A stretch of DNA of 64,000 nucleotides from Aureisphaera sp963669405 (GCA_963669405.2 CAXXHF010000002.1:2728001-2792000), one strand, 5' to 3'. Positions 17,583 to 26,538 are shown, counted from the stretch's first letter. Made by a program: numbers and translations. The notes: generated from the letters alone by a model not told the origin.

Positions 17583-18917
17583 ATGAAATTTATTGATACC
17601 ATAAAAAATGTTTTCAAAATAGAAGAACTACGTAGCCGTATTATGGTAACGTTAGGTCTTTTATTGGTGTACCGTTTTGGTGCGCAAGTTGTATTGCCAG
17701 GAATCGACGCTTCTAAGCTTGCTGAGTTTGCTGGTAAATTTGAAGCCGGTGGAATCGGTGGATTACTGAATGCTTTTACAGGAGGTGCATTTTCTAATGC
17801 TTCCATATTTGCATTAGGAATCATGCCTTATATTTCGGCTTCGATTGTGGTACAATTGATGCAAATCGCCGTTCCTTACCTTCAGAAATTACAGAAAGAA
17901 GGAGAAAGTGGAAGAAAGAAAATCACTCAGATAACCCGTTGGTTAACCATTGGTATTTGTTTGGTTCAGGCGCCTAGTTACATTGCTGGTATTCAGTATT
18001 TAGGAGTTCCTTCAGAAGCTTTCGTATTGGGTCTTACCCCAACATTCTATGTTTCTTCCATCCTCATCTTGGTAACTGGATGTATTTTCGCCATGTGGTT
18101 AGGAGAAAAAATTACTGATAAAGGAATTGGAAATGGTATCTCTATCCTTATTATGGTAGGGATTATTGCAACATTACCACAGGCATTTGCTCAGGAATTG
18201 GCTTCCAATTCATTTATGTTGGTGTTGATAGAATTGGTGATCTGGTTTGTGATCATCCTTCTTTCCATACTACTTGTATTGGCAGTTCGTAAGATACCTG
18301 TTCAGTACGCACGTAGAACGGCAAGCGGAGGATATGAAAAGAACATCTTTGGAGCAAGACAGTTTATTCCCCTGAAGTTGAATGCCTCAGGAGTAATGCC
18401 AATTATCTTTGCCCAAGCATTGATGTTTGTTCCAACGGCTTTGGCCAATTTACCTCGAATTAAGGATACAGAGTTTGGTCAGGCTATGTTGGCTACTTTT
18501 AGTGATATTTTCGGTTTATGGTATAATGTGGTTTTCGCATTATTGATTATCATCTTTACCTATTTCTATACCGCGATCACTGTACCAACCAACAAAATGG
18601 CAGATGACCTAAAACGTAGTGGAGGGTTTATACCTGGAATCAAACCAGGAACCGATACTGCAGAGTACTTAGATAAGATCATGTCACAAATTACATTCCC
18701 AGGATCTATTTTCTTGGCACTGATTGCCATCTTCCCTGCATTTGTAGTGAAGTTAATGGGAGTTCAGCAAGGATGGGCATTGTTTTTTGGAGGTACTTCT
18801 CTCTTAATTATGGTAGGGGTAGCTATAGATACTATGCAACAAATTAACTCCTACTTGTTAAACCGTCATTATGATGGGTTAATGAAAAGTGGTAAAAACA
18901 GAAAAGCAGTAGCATAA
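17583..18917 (+). CDS. secY: Protein translocase subunit SecY
   Basis: 444 aa, with ten transmembrane segments expected and visible as alternating hydrophobic stretches. The plug region follows TM1 (RFGAQVVLPGID), and the cytoplasmic loop around AVRKIPVQYARR contacts ribosomes and SecA. SecY forms the inner-membrane Sec channel and works with Ffh (50363) for membrane-protein insertion. One base separates its stop from the infA start. Confidence 0.99.
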   Translation: MKFIDTIKNVFKIEELRSRIMVTLGLLLVYRFGAQVVLPGIDASKLAEFAGKFEAGGIGGLLNAFTGGAFSNASIFALGIMPYISASIVVQLMQIAVPYLQKLQKEGESGRKKITQITRWLTIGICLVQAPSYIAGIQYLGVPSEAFVLGLTPTFYVSSILILVTGCIFAMWLGEKITDKGIGNGISILIMVGIIATLPQAFAQELASNSFMLVLIELVIWFVIILLSILLVLAVRKIPVQYARRTASGGYEKNIFGARQFIPLKLNASGVMPIIFAQALMFVPTALANLPRIKDTEFGQAMLATFSDIFGLWYNVVFALLIIIFTYFYTAITVPTNKMADDLKRSGGFIPGIKPGTDTAEYLDKIMSQITFPGSIFLALIAIFPAFVVKLMGVQQGWALFFGGTSLLIMVGVAIDTMQQINSYLLNRHYDGLMKSGKNRKAVA

Positions 18918-18918
18918 T

Positions 18919-19134
18919 ATGGCAAAGCAACCAGCAATAGAACAAGATGGAACCATTGTAGAAGCATTATCAAATGCAATGTTCCGTGTAGAATTGGAAA
19001 ATGGTCATATTGTAACTGCGCACATTTCGGGTAAAATGCGCATGCACTATATTAAATTGTTGCCCGGAGATAAGGTTAAATTAGAGATGAGCCCTTACGA
19101 TTTGACAAAGGCTCGTATAACATACAGATACTAA
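18919..19134 (+). CDS. infA: Translation initiation factor IF-1
   Basis: 71 aa, a single S1-like OB fold. It starts MAKQPAIEQDGTIVEAL and carries the conserved GHIVTAHISGKMRMHYI and LLPGDKVKLEMSPYDLTKARI motifs. IF-1 blocks the A site during initiation. Placement between secY and rpmJ is standard for Bacteroidota. Confidence 0.99.
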   Translation: MAKQPAIEQDGTIVEALSNAMFRVELENGHIVTAHISGKMRMHYIKLLPGDKVKLEMSPYDLTKARITYRY

Positions 19135-19138
19135 AGAG

Positions 19139-19255
19139 ATGAAAGTAAGAGCATCCGTTAAGAAAAGAAGTGCCGACTGCAAGATCGTTCGCAGAAAGGG
19201 CAGATTATATGTAATTAACAAAAAGAACCCAAGGTTCAAACAAAGACAAGGATAA
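19139..19255 (+). CDS. rpmJ: 50S ribosomal protein L36, zinc-free type
   Basis: 38 aa, starting MKVRASVKKRSADCKIVRRK and ending NPRFKQRQG. The usual zinc ligands are C11, C14, C27 and H33. Here position 11 is Ser, 27 is Asn and 33 is Phe, so only C14 remains and the protein should not bind zinc. Flanking gaps are 4 and 3 bp, which leaves no doubt that it is part of the operon. Confidence 0.97.
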   Translation: MKVRASVKKRSADCKIVRRKGRLYVINKKNPRFKQRQG

Positions 19256-19258
19256 GTT

Positions 19259-19633
19259 ATGGCAAGAATCGCAGGTGTAGATATCCCGAAGCAAAAAAGG
19301 GGTGTAATCGCGTTAACATATATCTATGGAATCGGTAAGAGCCGTGCCCAAGGTATATTGGAAAAAGCCGGAGTTAGTGAAGACAAAAAAGTAAACGAAT
19401 GGAACGATGACGAAATCGGTAAAATTCGTGAAGCTGTAGGGTCTTACAAAATCGAAGGTGAGCTACGTAGTGAAGTTCAGTTAAGCATTAAGCGTTTAAT
19501 GGACATCGGTTGTTATAGAGGTATTCGTCACAGAAGTGGTCTTCCGTTAAGAGGACAACGTACTAAGAATAACTCAAGAACAAGAAAAGGAAAACGTAAA
19601 ACAGTTGCTAACAAGAAAAAAGCAACTAAATAA
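19259..19633 (+). CDS. rpsM: 30S ribosomal protein S13
   Basis: 124 aa, starting MARIAGVDIPKQKRGVIALTYIYGIG. It carries the helix-two-turn-helix GYRGIRHRSGLPLRGQRTKNNSRTRKG-like motif, here CYRGIRHRSGLPLRGQ, and a basic tail that contacts the P-site tRNA. It opens the alpha block and lies 11 bp before rpsK. Confidence 0.99.
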   Translation: MARIAGVDIPKQKRGVIALTYIYGIGKSRAQGILEKAGVSEDKKVNEWNDDEIGKIREAVGSYKIEGELRSEVQLSIKRLMDIGCYRGIRHRSGLPLRGQRTKNNSRTRKGKRKTVANKKKATK

Positions 19634-19644
19634 TACCTAGAGAT

Positions 19645-20037
19645 ATGGCAAAGTCTAGCTCAAAAAGTACAAAAAAACGTAAGGTTAATATTGAAGCGAC
19701 AGGAGAAGCTCACGTTACTGCTTCCTTCAATAATATTATCATTTCGTTGACCAATAAAAATGGAGATGTAATCTCTTGGTCTTCTGCCGGTAAAATGGGT
19801 TTTAGAGGATCTAAGAAAAATACTCCTTATGCAGCTCAATTAGCTGCCGAAGATTGTGCTAAAGTAGCACATGAAGCTGGTTTGCGTAAAGTAAAAGTTT
19901 ACGTAAAAGGACCTGGAAATGGTAGAGAATCTGCTATCCGTACCATCCACAATTCTGGAATTGAAGTTACTGAAATTATTGATGTAACCCCAATGCCACA
20001 TAATGGATGTCGTCCACCAAAAAGACGTAGAGTATAA
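19645..20037 (+). CDS. rpsK: 30S ribosomal protein S11
   Basis: 130 aa. It carries THVTASFNNIIISLTNKNGD-like sequence, WSSAGKMGFRGSKKNTPYAA and the C-terminal TPMPHNGCRPPKRRRV signature. S11 lies in the 30S platform at the E site. It is followed by an 81-bp structured gap before rpsD. Confidence 0.99.
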   Translation: MAKSSSKSTKKRKVNIEATGEAHVTASFNNIIISLTNKNGDVISWSSAGKMGFRGSKKNTPYAAQLAAEDCAKVAHEAGLRKVKVYVKGPGNGRESAIRTIHNSGIEVTEIIDVTPMPHNGCRPPKRRRV

Positions 20038-20055
20038 TTAATTTAAGTATAAACA

Positions 20056-20102
20056 GAAGGAACTAGAGAACTAGAGGATGACCTTAATTTAGTTTTCCCT
20101 TC
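20056..20102 (+). other. Tandem 8-bp duplication and hairpin before rpsD
   Basis: AACTAGAG occurs twice in direct tandem at 20061-20076. GAAGG/AACT at 20056-20064 can pair with AGTT/CCTTC at 20091-20102 with a small bulge. An inner GAGG-atga-CCTT stem is also possible. The element sits 17 bp before rpsD and is a candidate S4 autoregulatory leader. Confidence 0.4.
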
Positions 20103-20118
20103 AAAATTCAATTTTAAA

Positions 20119-20724
20119 ATGGCAAGATATACTGGTCCTAAAACAAAAATCGCCCGTAAGTTTGGAGAGGCTATTTTTGGAGAAGACAAATCTTTCGAAA
20201 AAAGAAATTACCCTCCAGGACAACACGGGAACAACCGTAGGAGAGGTAAAAAATCTGAGTACGCTATACAGTTAGCCGAAAAGCAAAAAGCAAAGTACAC
20301 TTACGGAATTTTGGAGCGTCAGTTCCGAAACATGTTTAAAAAAGCAACTGCAGCTCCTGGAATTACAGGGGAAGTATTGCTTCAATTGTGTGAGTCACGT
20401 TTGGACAATGTAGTTTATCGTATGGGAATTGCTCCTTCACGTAGTGCTGCAAGACAATTGGTGTCTCACCGTCACATTACCGTAAATGGTCAAAAAGTGA
20501 ACATTCCATCTTACCAGTTAAAAGCTGGAGATGTAGTAGCAGTAAGAGAGAAATCAAAATCTCTTGAAGCTATCCAAAATTCGTTGGCAAACGCCAGTCA
20601 TGTATATGAGTGGATTACTTGGAACGCAGAGACTAAACAAGGAACATTTGTTTCTATCCCTCAGCGTCTTCAAATCCCAGAAAACATTACTGAGCAGTTA
20701 ATCGTCGAATTATATTCTAAATAA
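20119..20724 (+). CDS. rpsD: 30S ribosomal protein S4
   Basis: 201 aa, starting MARYTGPKTKIARKFGEAIFG. The S4 RNA-binding domain (about residues 90-150) carries CESRLDNVVYRMGIAPSRSAAR and RHITVNGQKVNIPSY. S4 initiates 30S body assembly and, in E. coli and Bacillus, represses its own operon through an RNA pseudoknot. The structured gap upstream makes a similar mechanism possible here. Confidence 0.99.
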   Translation: MARYTGPKTKIARKFGEAIFGEDKSFEKRNYPPGQHGNNRRRGKKSEYAIQLAEKQKAKYTYGILERQFRNMFKKATAAPGITGEVLLQLCESRLDNVVYRMGIAPSRSAARQLVSHRHITVNGQKVNIPSYQLKAGDVVAVREKSKSLEAIQNSLANASHVYEWITWNAETKQGTFVSIPQRLQIPENITEQLIVELYSK

Positions 20725-20748
20725 TCTTAAAACCACACGAGTCACACT

Positions 20749-21741
20749 ATGGCAGTATTTAGTTTTCAGAAGCCTGATAAAGTTATCATGATCAATTCGA
20801 CCGACTTCGAAGGGAAATTTGAATTTCGCCCTTTAGAGCCTGGATATGGATTGACAGTTGGTAACGCTTTAAGACGAGTTTTACTTTCCTCTTTGGAAGG
20901 TTTTGCAATCACTTCGGTTCGTATCGAAGGTGTAGATCATGAATTTTCAACGATTGCAGGAGTAGTGGAAGATGTAACCGAAATCATTTTGAACTTAAAA
21001 CAAGCACGTTTTAAGAGACAAATTGACGAAATAGATAATGAAACAGTTACCATTTCTGTATCTGGACAAGAACAGCTTACCGCTGGAGATTTCCAGAAGT
21101 TCATCTCTGGATTCCAGGTGTTGAACCCAGATTTGGTTATCTGTAACATGGATTCTAAGGTAAACCTTAACTTCGAGATCACTATCGAAAAAGGGCGTGG
21201 ATACGTTCCAGCAGAAGAGAACAAAAAGGCAAATGCCCCTCTTGGAACCATCTTTACCGATTCTATCTATACTCCCATTAAAAATGTGAAGTATAGTATA
21301 GAAAACTATCGTGTTGAGCAGAAAACCGACTACGAAAAGTTGGTATTCGAAATCATCACTGATGGATCCATTCACCCAAAAGATGCATTGACCGAGGCTG
21401 CAAAAACCTTGATTCACCACTTTATGTTGTTCAGTGATGAGCGTATCACCCTTGAGGCTGATGAAATTGCTCAAACCGAAACGTATGATGAGGAGTCATT
21501 GCATATGCGTCAGTTGCTTAAGACCAAGTTGGTAGACATGGACCTTTCTGTTCGTGCCTTGAACTGTCTTAAAGCTGCAGAAGTAGATACCTTGGGTGAC
21601 CTCGTATCCTACAACAAGAATGATTTGATGAAGTTCAGAAACTTCGGTAAGAAGTCTTTAACAGAGCTAGAAGAACTAGTAAATGTAAAGGGATTGAACT
21701 TCGGAATGGATCTTTCGAAATATAAATTAGATAAAGATTAA
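20749..21741 (+). CDS. rpoA: RNA polymerase subunit alpha
   Basis: 330 aa. The N-terminal assembly domain includes EPGYGLTVGNALRRVLLSSLEG, the core dimer motif. The C-terminal domain (from about residue 250) carries VRALNCLKAAEVDTLGDLV and KFRNFGKKSLTELEEL, which contact UP elements and activators. It follows rpsD by 24 bp and precedes rplQ, the standard alpha-operon order. Confidence 0.99.
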   Translation: MAVFSFQKPDKVIMINSTDFEGKFEFRPLEPGYGLTVGNALRRVLLSSLEGFAITSVRIEGVDHEFSTIAGVVEDVTEIILNLKQARFKRQIDEIDNETVTISVSGQEQLTAGDFQKFISGFQVLNPDLVICNMDSKVNLNFEITIEKGRGYVPAEENKKANAPLGTIFTDSIYTPIKNVKYSIENYRVEQKTDYEKLVFEIITDGSIHPKDALTEAAKTLIHHFMLFSDERITLEADEIAQTETYDEESLHMRQLLKTKLVDMDLSVRALNCLKAAEVDTLGDLVSYNKNDLMKFRNFGKKSLTELEELVNVKGLNFGMDLSKYKLDKD

Positions 21742-21747
21742 GTAATT

Positions 21748-21792
21748 CATCATAGTTTTGCTCCCCAAAGAGTGGGTTGATGCAAGATGATG
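21748..21792 (+). other. Hairpin in the rpoA-rplQ gap
   Basis: CATCAT (21748) pairs with ATGATG (21787-21792), TTTGC (21757) with GCAAG (21782), and CCC (21764) with GGG (21774), giving a stacked three-part hairpin in the 68-bp gap. No T run follows, so it is more likely a regulatory or processing element than a terminator. Confidence 0.45.
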
Positions 21793-21809
21793 GTTAAAAA
21801 CCAAATGTC

Positions 21810-22283
21810 ATGAGACACGGAAAGAAATTTAATCACTTAAGTAGAAAAACTGCTCACAGAAAGGCGATGCTAGCCAATATGGCTTGTTCTCTAATCGAGC
21901 ATAAAAGAATCAACACTACTGTAGCTAAAGCAAAAGCCTTGAAGAGATTTGTAGAGCCTTTGGTAACCAAGTCTAAAGAGGATACGACTCACAATCGTCG
22001 TATTGTTATGGCTAGATTACGTCAAAAAGATGCTGTAACAGAACTTTTCAGAGACGTAGCAGTAAAAGTTGGTGATCGTCCAGGAGGATATACCCGTATC
22101 ATTAAATTGGGAAATCGTTTGGGGGATAATGCCGATATGGCGATGATCGAGTTGGTAGACTACAATGAGTTATACAATGCTGGAAAACCTGCTAAAAAGA
22201 AATCAACACGTCGTAGCCGTCGTGGAGGTTCAAAACCTGCAGCACCAGTGGTTGAGACCAAAGCAAACAACGAAGAAGAATAA
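21810..22283 (+). CDS. rplQ: 50S ribosomal protein L17
   Basis: 157 aa. The core (MRHGKKFNHLSRKTAHRKAML and the RIVMARLRQKDAV region) matches the 120-aa family. A further 35 residues form a basic-then-acidic tail (KKKSTRRSRRGG, then VVETKANNEEE), a common feature of Bacteroidota L17. It is the last ribosomal gene and is followed 27 bp later by a strong terminator. Confidence 0.98.
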   Translation: MRHGKKFNHLSRKTAHRKAMLANMACSLIEHKRINTTVAKAKALKRFVEPLVTKSKEDTTHNRRIVMARLRQKDAVTELFRDVAVKVGDRPGGYTRIIKLGNRLGDNADMAMIELVDYNELYNAGKPAKKKSTRRSRRGGSKPAAPVVETKANNEEE

Positions 22284-22310
22284 ATTGAATTTTTCGAATG
22301 TGAATAATAA

Positions 22311-22342
22311 GGGATAAGCTTTTAAAGTTTATCCCTTTTTTT
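22311..22342 (+). terminator. Terminator of the ribosomal supercluster
   Basis: GGGATAAGC (22311) pairs with GTTTATCCC, with one G-T pair and a loop of about 7 nt, followed by seven T. It lies 27 bp after the rplQ stop and just ahead of the carA promoter. Confidence 0.85.
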
Positions 22343-22346
22343 GAAT

Positions 22347-22354
22347 TATTTTTG
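22347..22354 (+). promoter_or_regulatory. Probable -7 box of carA
   Basis: TATTTTTG matches TAnnTTTG, 19 bp before the carA ATG and right after the supercluster terminator. No clear -33 TTTG is visible at the usual spacing. Confidence 0.5.
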
Positions 22355-22373
22355 CAAAACCTTTGTTCAGAAT

Positions 22374-23498
22374 ATGAAATACCAAACACGCAAAAAAGCC
22401 CTCATTTTACTGGCAGACGGAACCATTTTTTACGGAAAGGCCGTTGGAGGGAAAGAAGGAACCGCCTTTGGAGAAGTATGTTTCAATACAGGTATGACCG
22501 GATATCAGGAAATCTTTACCGATCCTTCATACTATGGCCAGTTAATGGTAACAACCAATGCTCATATTGGTAATTATGGTACCAACGAAGACGAAGTAGA
22601 GTCTAATAGTGTTAAGATTGCGGGACTTATTTGTAGAAACTTCAGCTATCACCATTCTCGTCATTCAGCAGATGATTCCTTAGAATCCTTTTTAGACAAG
22701 AATAATTTGTTGGCAATAAGTGATGTAGATACTAGAGCTTTGGTTAACTATATCCGTGATCATGGAGCCATGAATGCAGTTATTTCTACTGAGGTGGGTA
22801 ATATTGAAGGATTAAAGGAGCAATTGGCAAAAGTACCCGATATGAATGGACTGGAATTAGCGAGCAGGGTATCTGCCAAAGAACCCTATTTCTTTGGAGA
22901 TGAAAATGCTACTTATAAAATCTCAGCCTTAGATATTGGAATAAAAAAGAATATCCTTCGCAATTTAGCTCAAAGGGATTGTTATATTAAAGTGTTTCCA
23001 TACGATACTTCTTTTGAAGAGATGGCCGCCTTTAGTCCAGATGGATACTTTTTAAGTAATGGACCTGGAGATCCAGAACCCCTAACACAATCCATTGCAA
23101 CAGCACAACAAATTTTAAATACTGGAGCTCCAGTATTTGGAATTTGCTTAGGGCATCAAGTATTGGCATTGGCCAATGGTATTTCCACCTATAAGATGCA
23201 TAACGGACATAGAGGAATTAATCACCCCATCAAGAACTTATTAACCGGAAAAGGAGAGATTACCTCACAGAACCATGGATTTGCTATCAATCGTGAAGAA
23301 ACCGAAGCCCATCCAGAAGTAGAGATTACCCATGTACATCTTAATGATAATACCGTGGCTGGAATTCGATTAAAAGATAAACCTGTATTTTCAGTACAGT
23401 ATCATCCAGAAGCAAGTCCTGGACCACATGATGCATCCTATCTGTTTGATCAGTTCTTGGAAAACATAAAAAGCACCAAATTAGAAAAGGCTCATTAA
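22374..23498 (+). CDS. carA: Carbamoyl-phosphate synthase, small (glutaminase) subunit
   Basis: 374 aa from the ATG at 22374 (MKYQTRKKALILLADG). An in-frame ATG at 22341 lies inside the terminator and is unlikely. The N-terminal CPSase small-chain domain is followed by a class I glutamine amidotransferase domain. That domain has the nucleophile in PVFGICLGHQVLALA and the His-Glu pair in VQYHPEASPGPHD. CarA hydrolyses glutamine and feeds ammonia to CarB for arginine and pyrimidine synthesis. carB is not in the window. The gene has its own apparent promoter and terminator. Confidence 0.98.
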   Translation: MKYQTRKKALILLADGTIFYGKAVGGKEGTAFGEVCFNTGMTGYQEIFTDPSYYGQLMVTTNAHIGNYGTNEDEVESNSVKIAGLICRNFSYHHSRHSADDSLESFLDKNNLLAISDVDTRALVNYIRDHGAMNAVISTEVGNIEGLKEQLAKVPDMNGLELASRVSAKEPYFFGDENATYKISALDIGIKKNILRNLAQRDCYIKVFPYDTSFEEMAAFSPDGYFLSNGPGDPEPLTQSIATAQQILNTGAPVFGICLGHQVLALANGISTYKMHNGHRGINHPIKNLLTGKGEITSQNHGFAINREETEAHPEVEITHVHLNDNTVAGIRLKDKPVFSVQYHPEASPGPHDASYLFDQFLENIKSTKLEKAH

Positions 23499-23514
23499 AT
23501 TGGGCTTTTTTTAA
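23484..23514 (+). terminator. Terminator after carA
   Basis: GCTC (23490) pairs with GGGC (23502) inside flanking AAAA/TTTT, followed by a T run. The stem overlaps the last carA codons. Stem strength is moderate. Confidence 0.55.
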
Positions 23515-23623
23515 TATTAAAAACGAAAACGTTTTAGTGTAAAAACAGAGCGTTTGTAGCTGTTTCTACACTTATTAAAACATACAATTTGTATCTTCAC
23601 ACAACCTAAATAAAATTGAAACT

Positions 23624-24910
23624 ATGAGCATTATTATAGACATTCATGCTAGACAAATATTCGATTCACGAGGTAACCCTACCGTAGAAGTAGATGTAAT
23701 CACCGAAAATGGAGTAATGGGAAGGGCAGCAGTGCCTTCAGGAGCTTCTACAGGAGAACATGAAGCCGTAGAACTTCGTGATGGAGGTGACACTTATATG
23801 GGTAAAGGTGTGTTGCAGGCTATAGAGAATGTAAATGGAAAAATAGCAGGAACCCTTTTAGGAGTCTCTGTATTTGAACAAGAAGGTATTGATAAGATCA
23901 TGATTGATTTGGATGGAACACCCAACAAATCAAAACTCGGAGCCAATGCTATTTTAGGAGTTTCTCTGGCTGTTGCCAAAGCGGCTGCTAATGAATTGGG
24001 GATGCCTCTCTATCGTTATGTAGGAGGGGTAAGTGCCAAAACACTTCCCGTACCTATGATGAATATTATTAACGGAGGTTCCCACAGTGATGCACCTATT
24101 GCATTTCAGGAATTTATGATAGTGCCAGTAGGAGCTTCTAGTTTTACACATGCCATGCAAATGGGGTCTGAAATATTCCACAACCTGAAAAAAGTATTAC
24201 ATGATCGTGGGTTGAGTACCGCAGTGGGAGACGAAGGAGGATTTGCGCCTGTCTTAGATGGAACAGAAGATGCACTAGATACCATTGCCGATGCCATATC
24301 TATAGCGCACTATAAATTGGGAGACGAGGTGATGATTGCTTTAGATTGTGCCGCTGCTGAATTCTATGTGAATGGAAAATATGATTACACCAAGTTTGAA
24401 GGTGATTCAGGAAAATTGCGAACTTCTGAAGAGCAAGCGAACTATTTAGCCGAATTATGCGAAAAATATCCTATTATTTCCATTGAAGACGGTATGGATG
24501 AAAATGACTGGGAAGGCTGGAAGTATCTTACTGATAAAGTAGGAGATAAAGTACAGTTGGTTGGAGATGACCTGTTTGTAACCAATGTAGAGCGACTTTC
24601 TAGAGGAATTAATGAAGGTATTGCCAATTCCATACTCATCAAAGTAAATCAGATTGGAACCCTTTCAGAAACCATAGCAGCCGTAAATATGGCTCACAAT
24701 GCTGGATTTACATCCGTTATGTCTCACCGAAGTGGTGAAACAGAAGACAATACCATTGCTGATTTGGCGGTAGCGCTTAATACGGGACAAATAAAAACGG
24801 GTTCTGCTTCCCGTAGTGACCGTATGGCAAAATACAATCAGTTGCTGCGTATTGAGGAGGAATTGCATGAAACGGCCTACTATCCCGGAAGAAACACCTT
24901 CAAGATTTAG
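23624..24910 (+). CDS. eno: Enolase
   Basis: 428 aa, full length. The N-terminal domain starts IDIHARQIFDSRGNPTVEVDV, and the barrel carries the catalytic and metal-binding signatures (GDEGGFAP, ALDCAAAEFY, SIEDGMDENDW, VGDDLFVTN, then IKVNQIGTLSET and MSHRSGETED). Enolase converts 2-phosphoglycerate to phosphoenolpyruvate. It appears monocistronic, with a strong terminator 20 bp downstream. Confidence 0.99.
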   Translation: MSIIIDIHARQIFDSRGNPTVEVDVITENGVMGRAAVPSGASTGEHEAVELRDGGDTYMGKGVLQAIENVNGKIAGTLLGVSVFEQEGIDKIMIDLDGTPNKSKLGANAILGVSLAVAKAAANELGMPLYRYVGGVSAKTLPVPMMNIINGGSHSDAPIAFQEFMIVPVGASSFTHAMQMGSEIFHNLKKVLHDRGLSTAVGDEGGFAPVLDGTEDALDTIADAISIAHYKLGDEVMIALDCAAAEFYVNGKYDYTKFEGDSGKLRTSEEQANYLAELCEKYPIISIEDGMDENDWEGWKYLTDKVGDKVQLVGDDLFVTNVERLSRGINEGIANSILIKVNQIGTLSETIAAVNMAHNAGFTSVMSHRSGETEDNTIADLAVALNTGQIKTGSASRSDRMAKYNQLLRIEEELHETAYYPGRNTFKI

Positions 24911-24930
24911 TAACTAATACCATCATATAT

Positions 24931-24968
24931 AAACGTCTGTTCTAAGCAATTAGGGCAGGCGTTTTTTT
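24931..24968 (+). terminator. Terminator after eno
   Basis: A 13-bp stem (AAACGTCTGTTCT with AGGGCAGGCGTTT, three G-T pairs) around the 8-nt loop AAGCAATT, followed by a T run. Confidence 0.9.
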
Positions 24969-25119
24969 ATGGTCTTAAAACATGATTCCTCTATAAGGTT
25001 TATAATATTGATTAATTAAGGATTTTTTAACCCAAGATGCGTAATGAATTGTTAAAAAAATCGTCCAATTTTTCGTAATTTAGCAATCCTTTTAAATCAA
25101 CAAAAAATCAAATTGAACT

Positions 25120-26406
25120 ATGTCGAAGAACGCTACCATTGAAATCAACGGTGAGAAGTATGAATTTCCTATAATTGAAGGTACAGAGAATGAAGTGGCT
25201 ATAGATATAAAAGCCCTTCGTGCAGTAACTGGAGGGGTGGTTACCCTAGATCCTGGTTATAAAAACACAGGTTCTTGTGAGAGTGCCATTACCTTCCTGA
25301 ATGGAGAAGAAGGAGTCCTGAGGTACCGAGGGTATGCAATTGAGGATTTAGCAGAAAAAGCCGATTTCTTGGAAGTAGCTTATCTTTTGATTTTTGGTGA
25401 ATTACCAACACAAGAACAACTCAATAAGTTTCATACAGACATTAGAGAGCAATCTCATGTAGACGAAGACGTAAAAAAGATCTTGGATGGTTTTCCAAAA
25501 TCAGCTCACCCCATGGGCGTACTATCTTCCCTTACTAGTGCTCTAATTGCTTTTAACCCATCTTCGGTAAATGTAGATAGTGAAGAAGAAATGTACAATG
25601 CCATTGTACGTATCATGGGTAAATTCCCAGTACTTACTGCTTGGGCATACCGTAAAAGAGCGGGACTTCCGCTAGACTATGGAGACAATAGCCTAGGATA
25701 TGTGGAAAACTTCTTGAAAATGATGTTCAAGAAACCAGATAGGGAGTATATTCAAAATCAGGTAGTAGTAGACGCTTTGGATAAACTATTAATCCTTCAT
25801 GCAGATCACGAACAAAACTGTTCTACATCTACAGTACGAATTGTTGGATCTTCACATGCAGGTCTGTTTGCTTCTTTATCTGCTGGGATTAATGCCCTTT
25901 GGGGACCATTGCACGGAGGTGCTAACCAAGCCGTGATAGAAATGTTAGAAGGCATTAAGGAAGACGGGGGTGATACTAAAAAATACATGGCCAAGGCCAA
26001 AGACAAGAGTGATCCGTTCCGCCTTATGGGATTTGGTCACCGAGTATACAAAAACTTCGACCCACGAGCTAGGATCATTAAAGTATCTGCAGATGAAGTA
26101 TTAAAAGACCTTGGGGTAGAAGACCCTGTATTGAATATTGCCAAAGGACTAGAAAAAGAGGCTCTGGAAGATCAGTACTTTGTAGACCGTAAATTGTATC
26201 CTAATGTAGATTTCTATTCTGGGATTATTTACAGAGCTATGGGTATTCCGGTAGAAATGTTTACTGCTATGTTTGCATTGGGACGTTTGCCTGGATGGAT
26301 TTCTCAATGGAAAGAAATGCGTCTGCGTAAAGAACCTATTGGTCGTCCAAGACAGATTTATATTGGAGAAAACCTTCGTCCTTTTAAGGATATCGAGTTT
26401 AGATAA
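25120..26406 (+). CDS. gltA: Citrate synthase, type II
   Basis: 428 aa, the hexameric NADH-sensitive length. Catalytic residues are in the expected contexts: HADHEQNCSTSTVR (His), GPLHGGANQAVIEML, MGFGHRVYKNFDPRA (His) and the late DFYSGIIYRAMGIP segment (Asp). It condenses oxaloacetate with acetyl-CoA to start the TCA cycle. An AT-rich upstream region has TAATTTAG at 25076, a weak -7 match. A strong terminator follows 20 bp downstream. Confidence 0.99.
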   Translation: MSKNATIEINGEKYEFPIIEGTENEVAIDIKALRAVTGGVVTLDPGYKNTGSCESAITFLNGEEGVLRYRGYAIEDLAEKADFLEVAYLLIFGELPTQEQLNKFHTDIREQSHVDEDVKKILDGFPKSAHPMGVLSSLTSALIAFNPSSVNVDSEEEMYNAIVRIMGKFPVLTAWAYRKRAGLPLDYGDNSLGYVENFLKMMFKKPDREYIQNQVVVDALDKLLILHADHEQNCSTSTVRIVGSSHAGLFASLSAGINALWGPLHGGANQAVIEMLEGIKEDGGDTKKYMAKAKDKSDPFRLMGFGHRVYKNFDPRARIIKVSADEVLKDLGVEDPVLNIAKGLEKEALEDQYFVDRKLYPNVDFYSGIIYRAMGIPVEMFTAMFALGRLPGWISQWKEMRLRKEPIGRPRQIYIGENLRPFKDIEFR

Positions 26407-26426
26407 AAAATATCTTACTGAATAAT

Positions 26427-26457
26427 AAAAGCACTCATCTTAGATGGGTGCTTTTTT
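26427..26457 (+). terminator. Terminator after gltA
   Basis: AAAGCACTCAT pairs with ATGGGTGCTTT (one G-T pair) around a short CTTAG loop, followed by six T. Confidence 0.9.
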
Positions 26458-26538
26458 GTTTTAATACGGTATTTACTTTTCTTAATAAGAATAATTGTAT
26501 ATTTAAGTAATTGATAGTTAATTACTTAAATTAGGTTT

